From: Actinomycetota bacterium | GTDB taxonomy: Bacteria; Actinomycetota; Thermoleophilia; Solirubrobacterales; Solirubrobacteraceae | Assembly (NCBI GenBank): GCA_019348435.1 | Contig: JAHWJM010000186.1 | Location: 1 to 5,726 of the forward strand | Direction: 5' to 3' | DNA: 5,726 nt | Shown: in pieces, positions 1 to 5,583 of the stretch | Layout: every line of letters starts with the position of its first letter | Position numbering within the stretch: the stretch's first letter is position 1 | Notes under the pieces: model-generated | What the model was told of the DNA's origin: nothing | What the model saw: the letters and a program-made list of their open reading frames with translations, nothing else | The model's database searches: none | Program-made: the position numbers and the translations under genes

Positions 1-212
1 TCTCCGCCGTGACCTGGTCGATGATGATGACCTGCGGCGCGTCCTTCGTGTCGTTAGGCGAGAAGGTGCGGCCGCGCAGCAGCGGCGTGCCGAGCGCGCT
101 GAAGTAATCGCCCATGAAGCTCGATAGCTCCATGATCGGCGTGGCAACGCCCTCCGGCTGCGGCATTCCTTCGGGGAAGAAGCCCGTCTTCCAGCGCGTC
201 AGAAACGGAGGC
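1..212 (-). pseudogene. Fragment of MacB/FtsX-type (ADOP-like) ABC transporter permease
   Basis: Read on the minus strand in the frame whose codons start at 133+3k, this stretch is open from about position 235 to the left edge. It encodes PFLTRWKTGFFPEG, then SSFMGDYFSALGTPLLRGR, then DAPQVIIID. The pattern 'dYFsalGtPLlrGRtF...D...aPqViiId' is characteristic of the extracytoplasmic MacB-like core domain of duplicated orphan permeases (ADOP), common in Acidobacteria and some other phyla. The family normally runs about 800 residues, and only about 70 are visible. The 3' part leaves the window. Upstream (towards higher coordinates) family-like sequence stops at roughly 207-212, and an in-frame TAG lies at 236-238. 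In-frame ATGs at 166-164 and 133-131 sit inside the conserved domain, so they are not credible gene starts. GC is about 65% over the first 210 bases, somewhat below the rest. The identification rests on recognising the motif, without an alignment. Confidence 0.72.
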
Positions 213-506
213 GCGGCGGCGATCGCGGCGACGCTCTATCGCTACGGCCCGTCGCGCGAGGATGCGCGCTGGACGTGGATCACTCCCGGCTCGCTGTTCA
301 CCGCGCTCGGGTGGCTGCTGCTCACCTCGCTGTTCGGCTTCTACATCGGCCGAGTGACGGATTACGGCGCGATCTACGGCTCGCTCGGCGCGCTGATGGC
401 GCTGCTGATCTTCACCTACGCCGCCGCGAACGTCGTCGTGTTCGGGGCGGAGTTCGCCGTCGAGTGGGCGCGGGCGTGTGACACGCGCTCCAGCGCGCCG
501 GCCTGA
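213..506 (+). pseudogene. C-terminal fragment of YihY/BrkB-family membrane protein
   Basis: The plus-strand frame ending in TGA at 504-506 carries the last third of a YihY/BrkB (formerly 'ribonuclease BN') membrane protein. Visible landmarks are LYRYGPS, then the family motif WTWITPGS, a hydrophobic segment (FTALGWLLLTSLFGFYI), the YGSLGALMALLIF motif, and a final helix ending VVVFGAEFAVEWAR. Complete members are about 280-330 residues with six membrane helices. Here only about 95 residues with the last two helices match. The frame is open upstream to an ATG at 114, but residues encoded before about 213 look nothing like the family and are antisense to the permease fragment, so that ATG is not the native start. 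The family's function is poorly defined (export or envelope roles have been proposed). Without its N-terminal helices the product is unlikely to work. It is either a pseudogene or an assembly-junction remnant. Confidence 0.78.
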
Positions 507-707
507 TCGTCGTACGCCGCGAGGAGGCCTCCGCGACGGGCGAAGCCGCGATCCCATCCGCGCCGAGATGCCGGAGGTGCCGGTCCGACGGCGAGGTGCG
601 AGCCGGCCTGACGGGCGCCTTCGTTCCCGTGCCGCCGCGTCGGGTACCGTGCTTTTGCGCCCCCGCTGCGGGCGGACCGGCCCGCGCTCCGATCCCGAGG
701 TGAACGC
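507..707. other. Intergenic region between BrkB fragment and PII gene
   Basis: These 201 bases hold no gene I can support. The short plus frame from 478 to 711 gives an Arg/Pro-rich translation typical of a GC-rich shadow. A perfect 10-bp palindrome, GGAGGCCTCC, lies at 523-532 shortly after the BrkB stop. It has no T-run and is at best a weak terminator. The right-hand end carries the PII gene leader described separately. Confidence 0.6.
645..700 (+). promoter_or_regulatory. Possible promoter, leader hairpins and RBS of the PII gene
   Basis: TACCGT at 645-650 fits the loose actinobacterial -10 pattern TAnnnT, but no good -35 lies 16-18 bases upstream. Downstream, two stems compete for the same bases. 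One is CGCCC (658-662) with GGGCG (670-674). The other is a perfect 6-bp stem, GCGGGC (668-673) with GCCCGC (680-685), around a 6-base loop. GAGG at 697-700, seven bases before the ATG at 708, is a good ribosome binding site and fixes the PII start. The RBS is well supported. The promoter and hairpins are weak, because stems form easily in DNA this GC-rich. Confidence 0.3.
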
Positions 708-1082
708 ATGAAGATGGTGATTGCCTACATCCGCCATGAGGCGTTCGAGCCGATCCGCGCGGACCTGCTCGCGAAGGGCTTTCCGTCGCTGTCGGTCAGC
801 GAGGTCAAGGGCTCGGGGCGCCAGAAGGGCATCACCGAGCGCTATCGCGGGGCGGAGCTGACGAACTACCTGCGCCCGAAGGTGAAGATCGAGTGCGTCG
901 TCGCGACGAAGGACCTCATGACGATCGTCGACACGATCCTCAAGCACGGCCGGACCGGGGCCGTGGGCGACGGGAAGGTCTTCGTCGTCCCCGTCGAGGA
1001 GGCCTACCGGATCCGCACGGGCGAATCCGGTGAGGAGACACTCCAGGCCCACCCGGACGCCGCCACGGCGGCAGCCGGCTGA
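708..1082 (+). CDS. glnB: P-II family nitrogen regulatory protein (GlnB/GlnK-like), Tyr51 replaced by Leu
   Basis: This is a 124-residue PII signalling protein, a cytoplasmic trimer that reports energy (ATP/ADP) and 2-oxoglutarate (nitrogen/carbon) status to target proteins. It aligns without gaps to E. coli GlnB numbering. Visible are E32-V-K-G-S-G-R38-Q39-K40-G41 before the T-loop, T43-E-R-Y46-R-G-A-E50 in the T-loop, P57-K58-V-K-I-E, the B-loop T83-G-x-x-G87-D-G-K90, and R101-x-R103-T-G-E in the C-loop. The ligand residues Q39, K58, G87, K90, R101 and R103 are therefore kept. Position 51, the uridylylated/adenylylated Tyr in many bacterial PII proteins, is Leu, and position 42 is Ile rather than the common His. 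About 12 residues (AHPDAATAAAG) extend past the usual 112-residue end. No amt/amtB or glnD lies beside it in the window, so the choice between GlnB and GlnK is arbitrary. The ATG is set by GAGG seven bases upstream. Confidence 0.93.
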   Translation: MKMVIAYIRHEAFEPIRADLLAKGFPSLSVSEVKGSGRQKGITERYRGAELTNYLRPKVKIECVVATKDLMTIVDTILKHGRTGAVGDGKVFVVPVEEAYRIRTGESGEETLQAHPDAATAAAG

Positions 1083-1092
1083 GGTGGTGAGG

Positions 1093-2304
1093 GTGGCCGC
1101 CCCGACAGCGGCCACCCTCGTCGAGCGGCTGAGGGGGCTGCATCTGCGGATGGTCGACGCGGTCCTGACCGGCGACGGCCTGGAGCGCGTCGCGGAGCTT
1201 GCCGCCGAAGCCGTCGGCGGGACGGTGGCGATCGTCGTCCCGCGGCTCGGCGCCGCGGTCATCGCGCCGTCGCGCAGCTCGCTCTGCGAGCGGCTGCCCG
1301 AGCTGCGTCGCTACGTCGGCGACTGCGTGGGCGACCGCCTCTCGCACCCGCCGCGCGGCCTGGCGATCGAGATCCCGATCACCTCCGGCGACGAGATGGT
1401 CGGCTGCGTGGTCCTGCTCGAGGGCGCGAGCGCGCCCGGGGACGAGGCCGCCGAGTACCTGCATCTCGCGGCGGTCGCGTCGCTGACCGAGGTCGCCGTC
1501 GAGGAGGCCCGCGACGAGGTCGAGCAGAACCTGCGCGGCTCCTTTCTGGAGGACCTCCGCGCGGGCGCCGTCGTGGCGCCCGACGAGCTCGTGCGCCGGG
1601 CGGCACGCCTGGGCTGCGACCTCAGCCGCGGGGCCGTCGCCCTCTGTGCGGAGCTGCACACCGACCGCCCGCGCCACGTCGTCGCAACGATCGGAGAGGA
1701 CGTCCCGGGCGCGCTGGCTCAGCACATGCCGCCGGTCTCGGGCGGCTCGCAGAGCGGCCGCGTCTACGCGCTGCTGCCGGCGATCGCCGGCGCCAACGCC
1801 GCGGAGGCGACGCTCGCCGCCGCGGCGCGCCTGGCCGCGCGCCTGCAGCGCCACGGCACCGTCGGCCTGTCGTCGTTCTACTCCGAGGCGGGGGAGCTCG
1901 CCCGCGCGGTGCAGGAGGCCGACCTCGTGCTCGACGTCCTGACGGTGTCCGGCGAGCCGATCGCCGAGGACATCAACCAGGGCACGTACCGGCTGCTGTT
2001 TCGGGTGCTCGCCTCGCATCCCGAGGAGGTGCGGTCCTTCTACGAGGACACCGTCGCGCCGGTCGTGCGCTACGACGACCAGTACCGCACGGACCTGATC
2101 GGCACGCTCGACGCCTACCTGGCGGCGAACTGCCACATGAGCGCGACGGCGGCGGCGATCCATGCCCACCGCCACACGGTCGCCTATCGCCTGGAGCGCG
2201 TGCGCGAGCTCACCGGGCTGGACCCGATGCAGTCCGAGGACCGCGAGCGCCTCGGGCTCGGCCTGAAGGCCTACCGCATCATCGCCCCGCGCCTGCCGCG
2301 CTGA
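1093..2304 (+). CDS. PucR/CdaR-family transcriptional regulator
   Basis: This is a 403-residue predicted DNA-binding regulator. The C-terminus (about 340-395) is the PucR-type helix-turn-helix: DAYLAANCHMSATAAAIH, then R-H-T-V-x-Y-R-L-E-R-V-x-E-L-T-G, then D-P. Residues about 15-136 look like a GAF-like sensor domain, ending GDEMVGCVVLLEG and a helix with ASLTEVAVEEARDEVE. Next come NLRGSFLEDLRAG and a middle GGDEF-like region (about 160-275) with the typical 'A-V-Q-E-A-D-L-V-L' helix. This domain order is standard for the family, whose members control purine, sugar-acid, amino-acid or nitrogen catabolism. The ligand cannot be read from sequence. I chose GTG 1093 because GAGG at 1081-1084 lies eight bases upstream. 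GTGs at 1084, 1087 and 1030 are alternatives, and 1030 would overlap the PII gene by 53 bases with a poor Arg/Pro-rich N-terminus. The gap of about 10 bases to the PII gene suggests one transcript. Confidence 0.9.
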   Translation: MAAPTAATLVERLRGLHLRMVDAVLTGDGLERVAELAAEAVGGTVAIVVPRLGAAVIAPSRSSLCERLPELRRYVGDCVGDRLSHPPRGLAIEIPITSGDEMVGCVVLLEGASAPGDEAAEYLHLAAVASLTEVAVEEARDEVEQNLRGSFLEDLRAGAVVAPDELVRRAARLGCDLSRGAVALCAELHTDRPRHVVATIGEDVPGALAQHMPPVSGGSQSGRVYALLPAIAGANAAEATLAAAARLAARLQRHGTVGLSSFYSEAGELARAVQEADLVLDVLTVSGEPIAEDINQGTYRLLFRVLASHPEEVRSFYEDTVAPVVRYDDQYRTDLIGTLDAYLAANCHMSATAAAIHAHRHTVAYRLERVRELTGLDPMQSEDRERLGLGLKAYRIIAPRLPR

Positions 2305-2305
2305 G

Positions 2306-2320
2306 CGTCAGGCGTTGACG
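2306..2320 (+). terminator. Small hairpin just after the regulator stop codon
   Basis: CGTCA (2306-2310) and TGACG (2316-2320) form a perfect 5-bp stem around a 5-base loop, one base after the regulator's stop. No T-run follows, so it is only a weak candidate for ending the PII-PucR transcript. The 69-base space to the convergent lipoprotein gene shows no better terminator. Confidence 0.22.
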
Positions 2321-2373
2321 GTGTGGGTGAGCGCCACAGGCTCTCGTGAGGGATCCACCCGGCAGGAGCCGAT

Positions 2374-2955
2374 CTACTCGTCGCGGCGGACCGCGCCGGT
2401 GCCCGGATCGACCCTTGCGCGAGCCGGTTCGTCGCTGACGCGGACGCGCAGAGCACCTGTCGGCTTGCCGCCTCCGGCGAGCTGCGCGCGCGCCTCGCTC
2501 GCGAGCGCAGGCGCGATCGCGTAGCGCAGCGTGTGTGTGCCGGCGACCACCGGCGTGACCTCCCAGCGCAGCGTGGCGGTGCGGCCCGGCTCGAGGCGCC
2601 CGGCCGTCCATGTGTCCGCAAACGCGGTCATCGCCGCACCGGGGGCGTCGTCGACGATCCACAGATCGCGCCCGAGGTTGGCATCGTGCGAGCCGCCGGA
2701 GGGATCGCGGAAGCCGCGGACGGTGACGACGAGGTTGGGGATCGCCTCCTCGCCCGTGTTGCGCACCGACAGGACGAGGCTCACCGTCATGGCCAGGCGC
2801 TGCTCGGGCGGAAACGAGCTGCGCTCCACGGCGACCGTGTAGGTGCCGCGCGGGGCGTCGGCGTCGCGGCGCTCGCCGCCGCCGCAGGCGCCGAGCAGGA
2901 CGCTCGCCGCGGCCGCCGCAGTCGATGCGCACAGGTTGGCCGTGGCCCTCCGCAA
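2374..2955 (-). CDS. Predicted lipoprotein with a CARDB/Ig-like exported domain
   Basis: This 193-residue protein has an N-terminal lipoprotein signal: RR at 2-3, an Ala-rich hydrophobic stretch, and lipobox L21-G22-A23-C24 followed by GGGE, so Cys24 should be lipidated. The mature part (about 170 residues) has a beta-rich, CARDB/DUF11-like pattern: YTVAVERSSFPPEQRLAM, then L-V-L-S-V-R-N-T-G-E-E-A-I-P-N-L-V-V-T-V, a W-I-V-D-D segment, a L-E-P-G-R-T-A-T-L-R-W-E-V-T-P segment, and G-T-H-T-L-R-Y. I recognise this as a surface or extracytoplasmic beta-sandwich style, and the function is unknown. The start is TTG at 2955-2953. An in-frame TAG lies five codons upstream (revcomp of the CTA at 2968-2970) and no ATG/GTG sits between, so a TTG start (or an internal CTG) is forced. 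There is no clear Shine-Dalgarno. It is transcribed divergently from the mce permease operon, which hints at a shared control region or role. Confidence 0.8.
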   Translation of the reverse strand: MRRATANLCASTAAAAASVLLGACGGGERRDADAPRGTYTVAVERSSFPPEQRLAMTVSLVLSVRNTGEEAIPNLVVTVRGFRDPSGGSHDANLGRDLWIVDDAPGAAMTAFADTWTAGRLEPGRTATLRWEVTPVVAGTHTLRYAIAPALASEARAQLAGGGKPTGALRVRVSDEPARARVDPGTGAVRRDE

Positions 2956-2964
2956 AGCCGCGCC

Positions 2965-2970
2965 AACCTA
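2965..2970 (-). promoter_or_regulatory. Possible -10 element of the lipoprotein gene
   Basis: On the minus strand TAGGTT (2970-2965) fits TAnnnT and sits 9 bases before the TTG start. A transcript from it would begin within a few bases of the start codon, which would explain the missing ribosome binding site. No convincing -35 is visible, so support is slight. Confidence 0.18.
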
Positions 2971-3010
2971 CCACGGCGCGGCGCCCGCTCCGGCCCCTGT
3001 TCGCGACAAT

Positions 3011-3059
3011 CTGGCACGTAGGCCGTTGGCGTTCTGGCATCCGCTCCCATACGCTGGCA
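3011..3059 (+). repeat. Three CTGGCA direct repeats across the operon promoter
   Basis: CTGGCA occurs at 3011-3016, 3034-3039 and 3054-3059, at start-to-start distances of 23 and 20 bases, roughly two helical turns. The copies fall before, inside and at the end of the candidate promoter. This spacing could be an operator for a dimeric or oligomeric regulator, or chance. Confidence 0.3.
3026..3055 (+). promoter_or_regulatory. Candidate promoter of the mce/yrbE operon
   Basis: TTGGCG (3026-3031) and TACGCT (3050-3055) are separated by 18 bases and resemble a SigA-type promoter of high-GC actinobacteria. Initiation would fall near 3062, leaving a leader of about 48 bases that contains AAAAGGAG (3093-3100). 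The intergenic space between the divergent lipoprotein and the permease gene is only 154 bases, so a promoter is expected here. The exact hexamers are inferred. Confidence 0.4.
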
Positions 3060-3109
3060 CGCGGCGCCCGGATGGCGCCACGACGGCGGGAGAAAAGGAG
3101 ACAGCACCC

Positions 3110-3916
3110 ATGGTTCGCAACGTCGCCGATCGAGCGTTTCTTCCAGCAAAGAGCCTGCTCGAAGAGGTCGGCGACATGATGATCCTGACGGGCAAGACGA
3201 TCGTCTCCGCCCTTCGACCGCCGTATCCGTACGGCGGCGAGTTCGTGAGCCAGTTCCTGTTCGCGCTGAAGCTCTGCTGGTTTCCGCTGCTCGTCTCGAC
3301 GGTCGCCTTCGGCTACGGCGCCCCGGGCCTGCAGGCGGCGAACTTCCTCGTCCTCTTCGGTGCCATCGACCGCCTCGGCGGCTTCTTCGTGCTGGCCTCG
3401 ATCCGCGAGTTCGCGCCGTTCGTGACCGCGATCGTGCTCGCCGGCGTCGCGGGCACGGCGATCACCGCCGATCTCGGCGCGCGGAAGATCCGTGAGGAGC
3501 TCGACGCGCTGCAGGTGCTCGGCGTCGACCCGATCAAGAACCTCGTCGTGCCGCGGTTTCTGGCGCTCATGCTCGTGACCGGGCTCTTCAACGTCTACGC
3601 GCTGCTGTTCGGCGTGTTCGCGGGGGTGCTGGCGACGATCGTCAACGGCGCGCCGCTGGGCGGCTTCTGGGCGACGTTCTTCGGCCAGGCCTCGCTGACG
3701 GATCTCTGGGGATCGGCGCTGAAGACGACGCTGTTCGGCGCCATCATCGCGATCGTCTGCTGCTACAAGGGCATGACCGCCTCGGGCGGAGCCGAGGGGG
3801 TGGGACGCGCGGTCAACCAGGCGGTCGTGATCGCCTTCCTCGGCATCTTCGCGTTCAACTACGTCTTCACGCAGACGTTGCTGGCGACGAACCCCGAGCT
3901 GGCCAACCTGCGGTGA
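3110..3916 (+). CDS. yrbEA: MlaE/YrbE-family permease of an MCE lipid ABC transporter (first subunit)
   Basis: This 268-residue integral membrane protein is a permease half of an MCE-type lipid transporter (the MlaE/YrbE role). It has about five hydrophobic segments, near residues 50-70, 78-97, 103-122, 150-178 and 205-262 (the last probably two helices). The family signature is clear: E100-F-A-P-F, then G112-V-A-G-T-A-I-T-A-D-L-G, and the coupling segment R128-E-E-L-D-A-L-Q-V-L-G-V-D-P and L-V-V-P-R149. A second conserved stretch, K-G-M-T-A-S-G-G-A-E-G-V-G-R-A-V, lies near the C-terminus. Length fits the family (about 250-270). The ATG at 3110 is chosen for the strong AAAAGGAG nine bases upstream. 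The frame stays open leftwards to 2843, but that part is antisense to the lipoprotein and its leader. The stop overlaps the next start by four bases (GTGA), so the two permeases are translationally coupled, as expected for a heterodimer. Confidence 0.95.
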   Translation: MVRNVADRAFLPAKSLLEEVGDMMILTGKTIVSALRPPYPYGGEFVSQFLFALKLCWFPLLVSTVAFGYGAPGLQAANFLVLFGAIDRLGGFFVLASIREFAPFVTAIVLAGVAGTAITADLGARKIREELDALQVLGVDPIKNLVVPRFLALMLVTGLFNVYALLFGVFAGVLATIVNGAPLGGFWATFFGQASLTDLWGSALKTTLFGAIIAIVCCYKGMTASGGAEGVGRAVNQAVVIAFLGIFAFNYVFTQTLLATNPELANLR

Positions 3917-4713
3917 ACGGCGGTTGGACAGCGGTTCCGCGCGACTGGATCGCCAACGCCGGCGGGATCGCGAAGTTCAGCGGGCGGATCGTCGGAGAGG
4001 TCTACGGCCTGCGGGTGTTTCGCTTCTTCGGGGAGGCGCTGCGCCAGGCGGGGATCCTCATCGTCTCCTCGACCCTTGTCATTTGGGGATTGGTCTTCAT
4101 CATCGGGCTGCAATGCGGCATCGAGGGCGCGTACTTCAACCGCTCGGTCGGCAACCCCGCCTACGCGGGCGTCTTCGCCGCGTGGTGCGATCTGCGCGAG
4201 CTGGTGCCCTACGCGTTCGGCTACATGATGGCGGCGAAGGTCGGCACCGGGATCGTCGCGGAGCTCGGGTCGATGCGGATCTCCGACGAGATCGACGCGC
4301 TGGAGGTCATGGGCATCAGCTCGATCACGTTTCTCTGTGCGACGCGCCTGTTCGCGGCGTGGCTCGTGCTGCCGTTCGTGTACATCGCGGCGATCGGAGC
4401 CGGCTTCCTGGCCAGCTACATCGCCGTGGTCGAGCAGATCGGCGAGGTCTCGAGCGGCGGGTACTTCCTCATCTTCTGGATGTTCCAGAACCCGCCCGAC
4501 CTGCTCTACAGCTTGTTGAAGGCGATGGTGATGGCGACGGCGATCGTCCTCGTGGGGTGCTACTACGGCTACAACGCGAGTGGTGGACCGGTTGGGGTGG
4601 GTACGGCGACGGCGAAGTCGATGGTGTTGAACATCGTGCTGGTGCACCTGATCGGGATGCTCGGCACGCAGATCTTCTGGGGCGCGAATCCCCGCGCCCC
4701 GATCGGGGGGTGA
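3913..4713 (+). CDS. yrbEB: MlaE/YrbE-family permease of an MCE lipid ABC transporter (second subunit)
   Basis: This 266-residue partner permease starts at GTG inside the GTGA overlap with the upstream gene. It has hydrophobic segments near residues 46-66, 97-118, 136-172 and 200-258. Signature residues are R95-E-L-V-P-Y, then K109-V-G-T-G-I-V-A-E-L-G-S-M-R122, and D125-E-I-D-A-L-E-V-M-G-I-S. This coupling segment parallels that of the first subunit and should contact the ATPase. Near the C-terminus G-C-Y-Y-G-Y-N-A-S-G-G-P-V-G-V-G repeats the conserved glycine-rich stretch. The two subunits are clearly different from each other, the usual YrbEA/YrbEB pairing of actinobacterial mce operons, in contrast to the single MlaE of Gram-negative bacteria. 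The stop is followed after four bases by the GTG of the alanine-rich repeat gene. Confidence 0.95.
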   Translation: MNGGWTAVPRDWIANAGGIAKFSGRIVGEVYGLRVFRFFGEALRQAGILIVSSTLVIWGLVFIIGLQCGIEGAYFNRSVGNPAYAGVFAAWCDLRELVPYAFGYMMAAKVGTGIVAELGSMRISDEIDALEVMGISSITFLCATRLFAAWLVLPFVYIAAIGAGFLASYIAVVEQIGEVSSGGYFLIFWMFQNPPDLLYSLLKAMVMATAIVLVGCYYGYNASGGPVGVGTATAKSMVLNIVLVHLIGMLGTQIFWGANPRAPIGG

Positions 4714-4717
4714 CGAC

Positions 4718-5566
4718 GTGAGCGGGCGGTTGCGCGGCAGCGGCGAGGACGACGAGGACGCAGGCGAGGGCACGAGCGGTGCGGCGGCTGCGGCGGCCGA
4801 GAAGGTGAGCGAGGCGGTGACGAAGCGGCGAGAGGAGCTCGCCGCGGCCGCACAGCAGGCTGCGGCGGCGTCGGCGGCGGCGTACGAGAAGTTCGTCGTG
4901 CAGGCCAAGGCGGCCGTCGCATCGGCTTCGACGGCGGTCAGCCAGGCGACCTCGGCCGCCGCGGGAGCGGCGGTCTCGTCCGCGAAGGCGAGGCTGTCGG
5001 AGATCCCGAGCGCGACCGAGTTCCGCCACGGGCGGATCCGCCTGCGCGGGCGTGACGATCCCCCGGCGGAGGTGCAGGCTGGTGCGCCCGCGCCCGAGCC
5101 GGCTGCTGCGCCGGCACCGGACCTGGCGGCGGCGGCGGCCGAGGCGGCCGCGGCGTCGGCGGCGGCCTATGAGAGGTACAACCGCGCCGCGGAAGGCGGC
5201 TCGGCCGTCGCGCCGCCCGCGGCGGCGGAGCCTGAGCCTGAGCCTGATCTGGCGGCGCAGGCTGCGGCGGCGGCGGCGGCGTCGGCGGAGGCGTACGAGC
5301 GCTACCGCTCCGTCTCCGCACCATCGGTTGCCGAGCCCGAGCCCGAGCCCGAGCCCGAATCCGCGCGCGCCCAGCCGTCGGCGCCCGCGACCTCGGCCTC
5401 GAGTACCGAGATCGAGCGCCTCGAGGCGGAGGCGAAGGCCGCCGCGGATGCCGCGTACGAGGCATACAACCCCGGCCACGGAAAGCGACCGGCGCCGAAC
5501 GCCGGCGAGCTGCTCGACAAGGCGGCGCAGGCGGCAGCGGCCCTGGCGGCCGCCAAGGGGGCGTGA
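4718..5566 (+). CDS. Alanine-rich YERY-repeat protein within the mce operon, function unknown
   Basis: This 282-residue protein is extremely Ala-rich, and I do not recognise it. It has no signal peptide and no convincing membrane helix, so it is probably cytoplasmic. An acidic start (EDDEDAGE, 10-17) leads into a long predicted Ala-rich helix or coiled coil (22-92). A repeat core occurs four times: AAAASAAAYEKF (48-59), AAAASAAAYERY (143-154), AAAASAEAYERY (185-196) and a degenerate AKAAADAAYEAY (239-250). The first three copies share a 21-residue frame beginning EEL or PDL. A basic patch (R103-H-G-R-I-R-L-R-G-R112) follows the first helix. Linkers are Pro/Ala- or Glu-Pro-rich (EP x3 at 171-176, EP x4 at 206-213). 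The GTG start at 4718 is preceded by GGGGGG at 4705-4710, seven bases away, and by the permease stop four bases upstream. Position between permeases and ATPase suggests a transporter accessory or scaffold (inference). A real gene is favoured by tight spacing, uninterrupted frame and repeat conservation at protein level. Confidence 0.82.
   Translation: MSGRLRGSGEDDEDAGEGTSGAAAAAAEKVSEAVTKRREELAAAAQQAAAASAAAYEKFVVQAKAAVASASTAVSQATSAAAGAAVSSAKARLSEIPSATEFRHGRIRLRGRDDPPAEVQAGAPAPEPAAAPAPDLAAAAAEAAAASAAAYERYNRAAEGGSAVAPPAAAEPEPEPDLAAQAAAAAAASAEAYERYRSVSAPSVAEPEPEPEPESARAQPSAPATSASSTEIERLEAEAKAAADAAYEAYNPGHGKRPAPNAGELLDKAAQAAAALAAAKGA
4859..5467 (+). repeat. Four copies of an Ala-rich AYE[KR][FY] protein repeat
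   Basis: Core units are encoded at 4859-4894, 5144-5179, 5270-5305 and 5432-5467. Three share S-A-x-A-Y-E-[KR]-[FY] after a run of alanines. The fourth keeps A-A-Y-E-A-Y but lacks three residues upstream. The key tyrosines are residues 56, 151, 193 and 247, spaced 95, 42 and 54 apart, so the units are dispersed and not strictly tandem. Confidence 0.8.
5228..5356 (+). repeat. Two Glu-Pro hexanucleotide arrays (GAGCCT)3 and (GAGCCC)4
   Basis: GAGCCT is repeated three times at 5228-5245 and GAGCCC four times at 5333-5356, encoding EP linkers between repeat helices. Each array uses one proline codon only, CCT in the first and CCC in the second, as expected of recent slippage expansion. Confidence 0.85.
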
Positions 5567-5583
5567 CCGCCGCCCGCGCCAGT

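Noticed and set aside
523..532. GGAGGCCTCC palindrome as a rho-independent terminator
   Set aside because: It allows only a very short stem once a loop is left, and it has no following T-run.
478..711. Short plus-strand frame before the PII gene
   Set aside because: The translation is Arg/Pro-rich, the frame overlaps both neighbours, and it has no RBS or homology I can see.
1030..1092. Upstream GTG start for the PucR regulator
   Set aside because: It overlaps the PII coding region by 53 bases and adds an Arg/Pro-rich tail. GTG 1093 has a well-spaced GAGG.
54..1262. Long minus-strand open frame of 402 codons
   Set aside because: The translation is Arg/Ala/Gly-rich, low in family features, and antisense to the PII gene, BrkB fragment and regulator. 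It also runs in a different frame from the ADOP-like fragment.
940..2175. Minus-strand open frame of 411 codons opposite the regulator
   Set aside because: It is a GC-rich shadow. The plus strand encodes clear PucR domains across the same bases.
2279..3040. Minus-strand frame of 253 codons over the lipoprotein gene
   Set aside because: The product is Arg/Gly/Pro-rich without motifs, while the frame beside it has a lipobox and a beta-domain pattern.
2843..3109. N-terminal extension of the first permease to an upstream start
   Set aside because: It is antisense to the lipoprotein signal peptide and has non-family sequence. The ATG at 3110 has a strong AAAAGGAG site.
4469..5479. Minus-strand frame of 336 codons opposite the repeat gene
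   Set aside because: The Arg/Gly/Leu runs are what the antisense of GCG and GAG repeats gives. There is no start context or recognisable domain.
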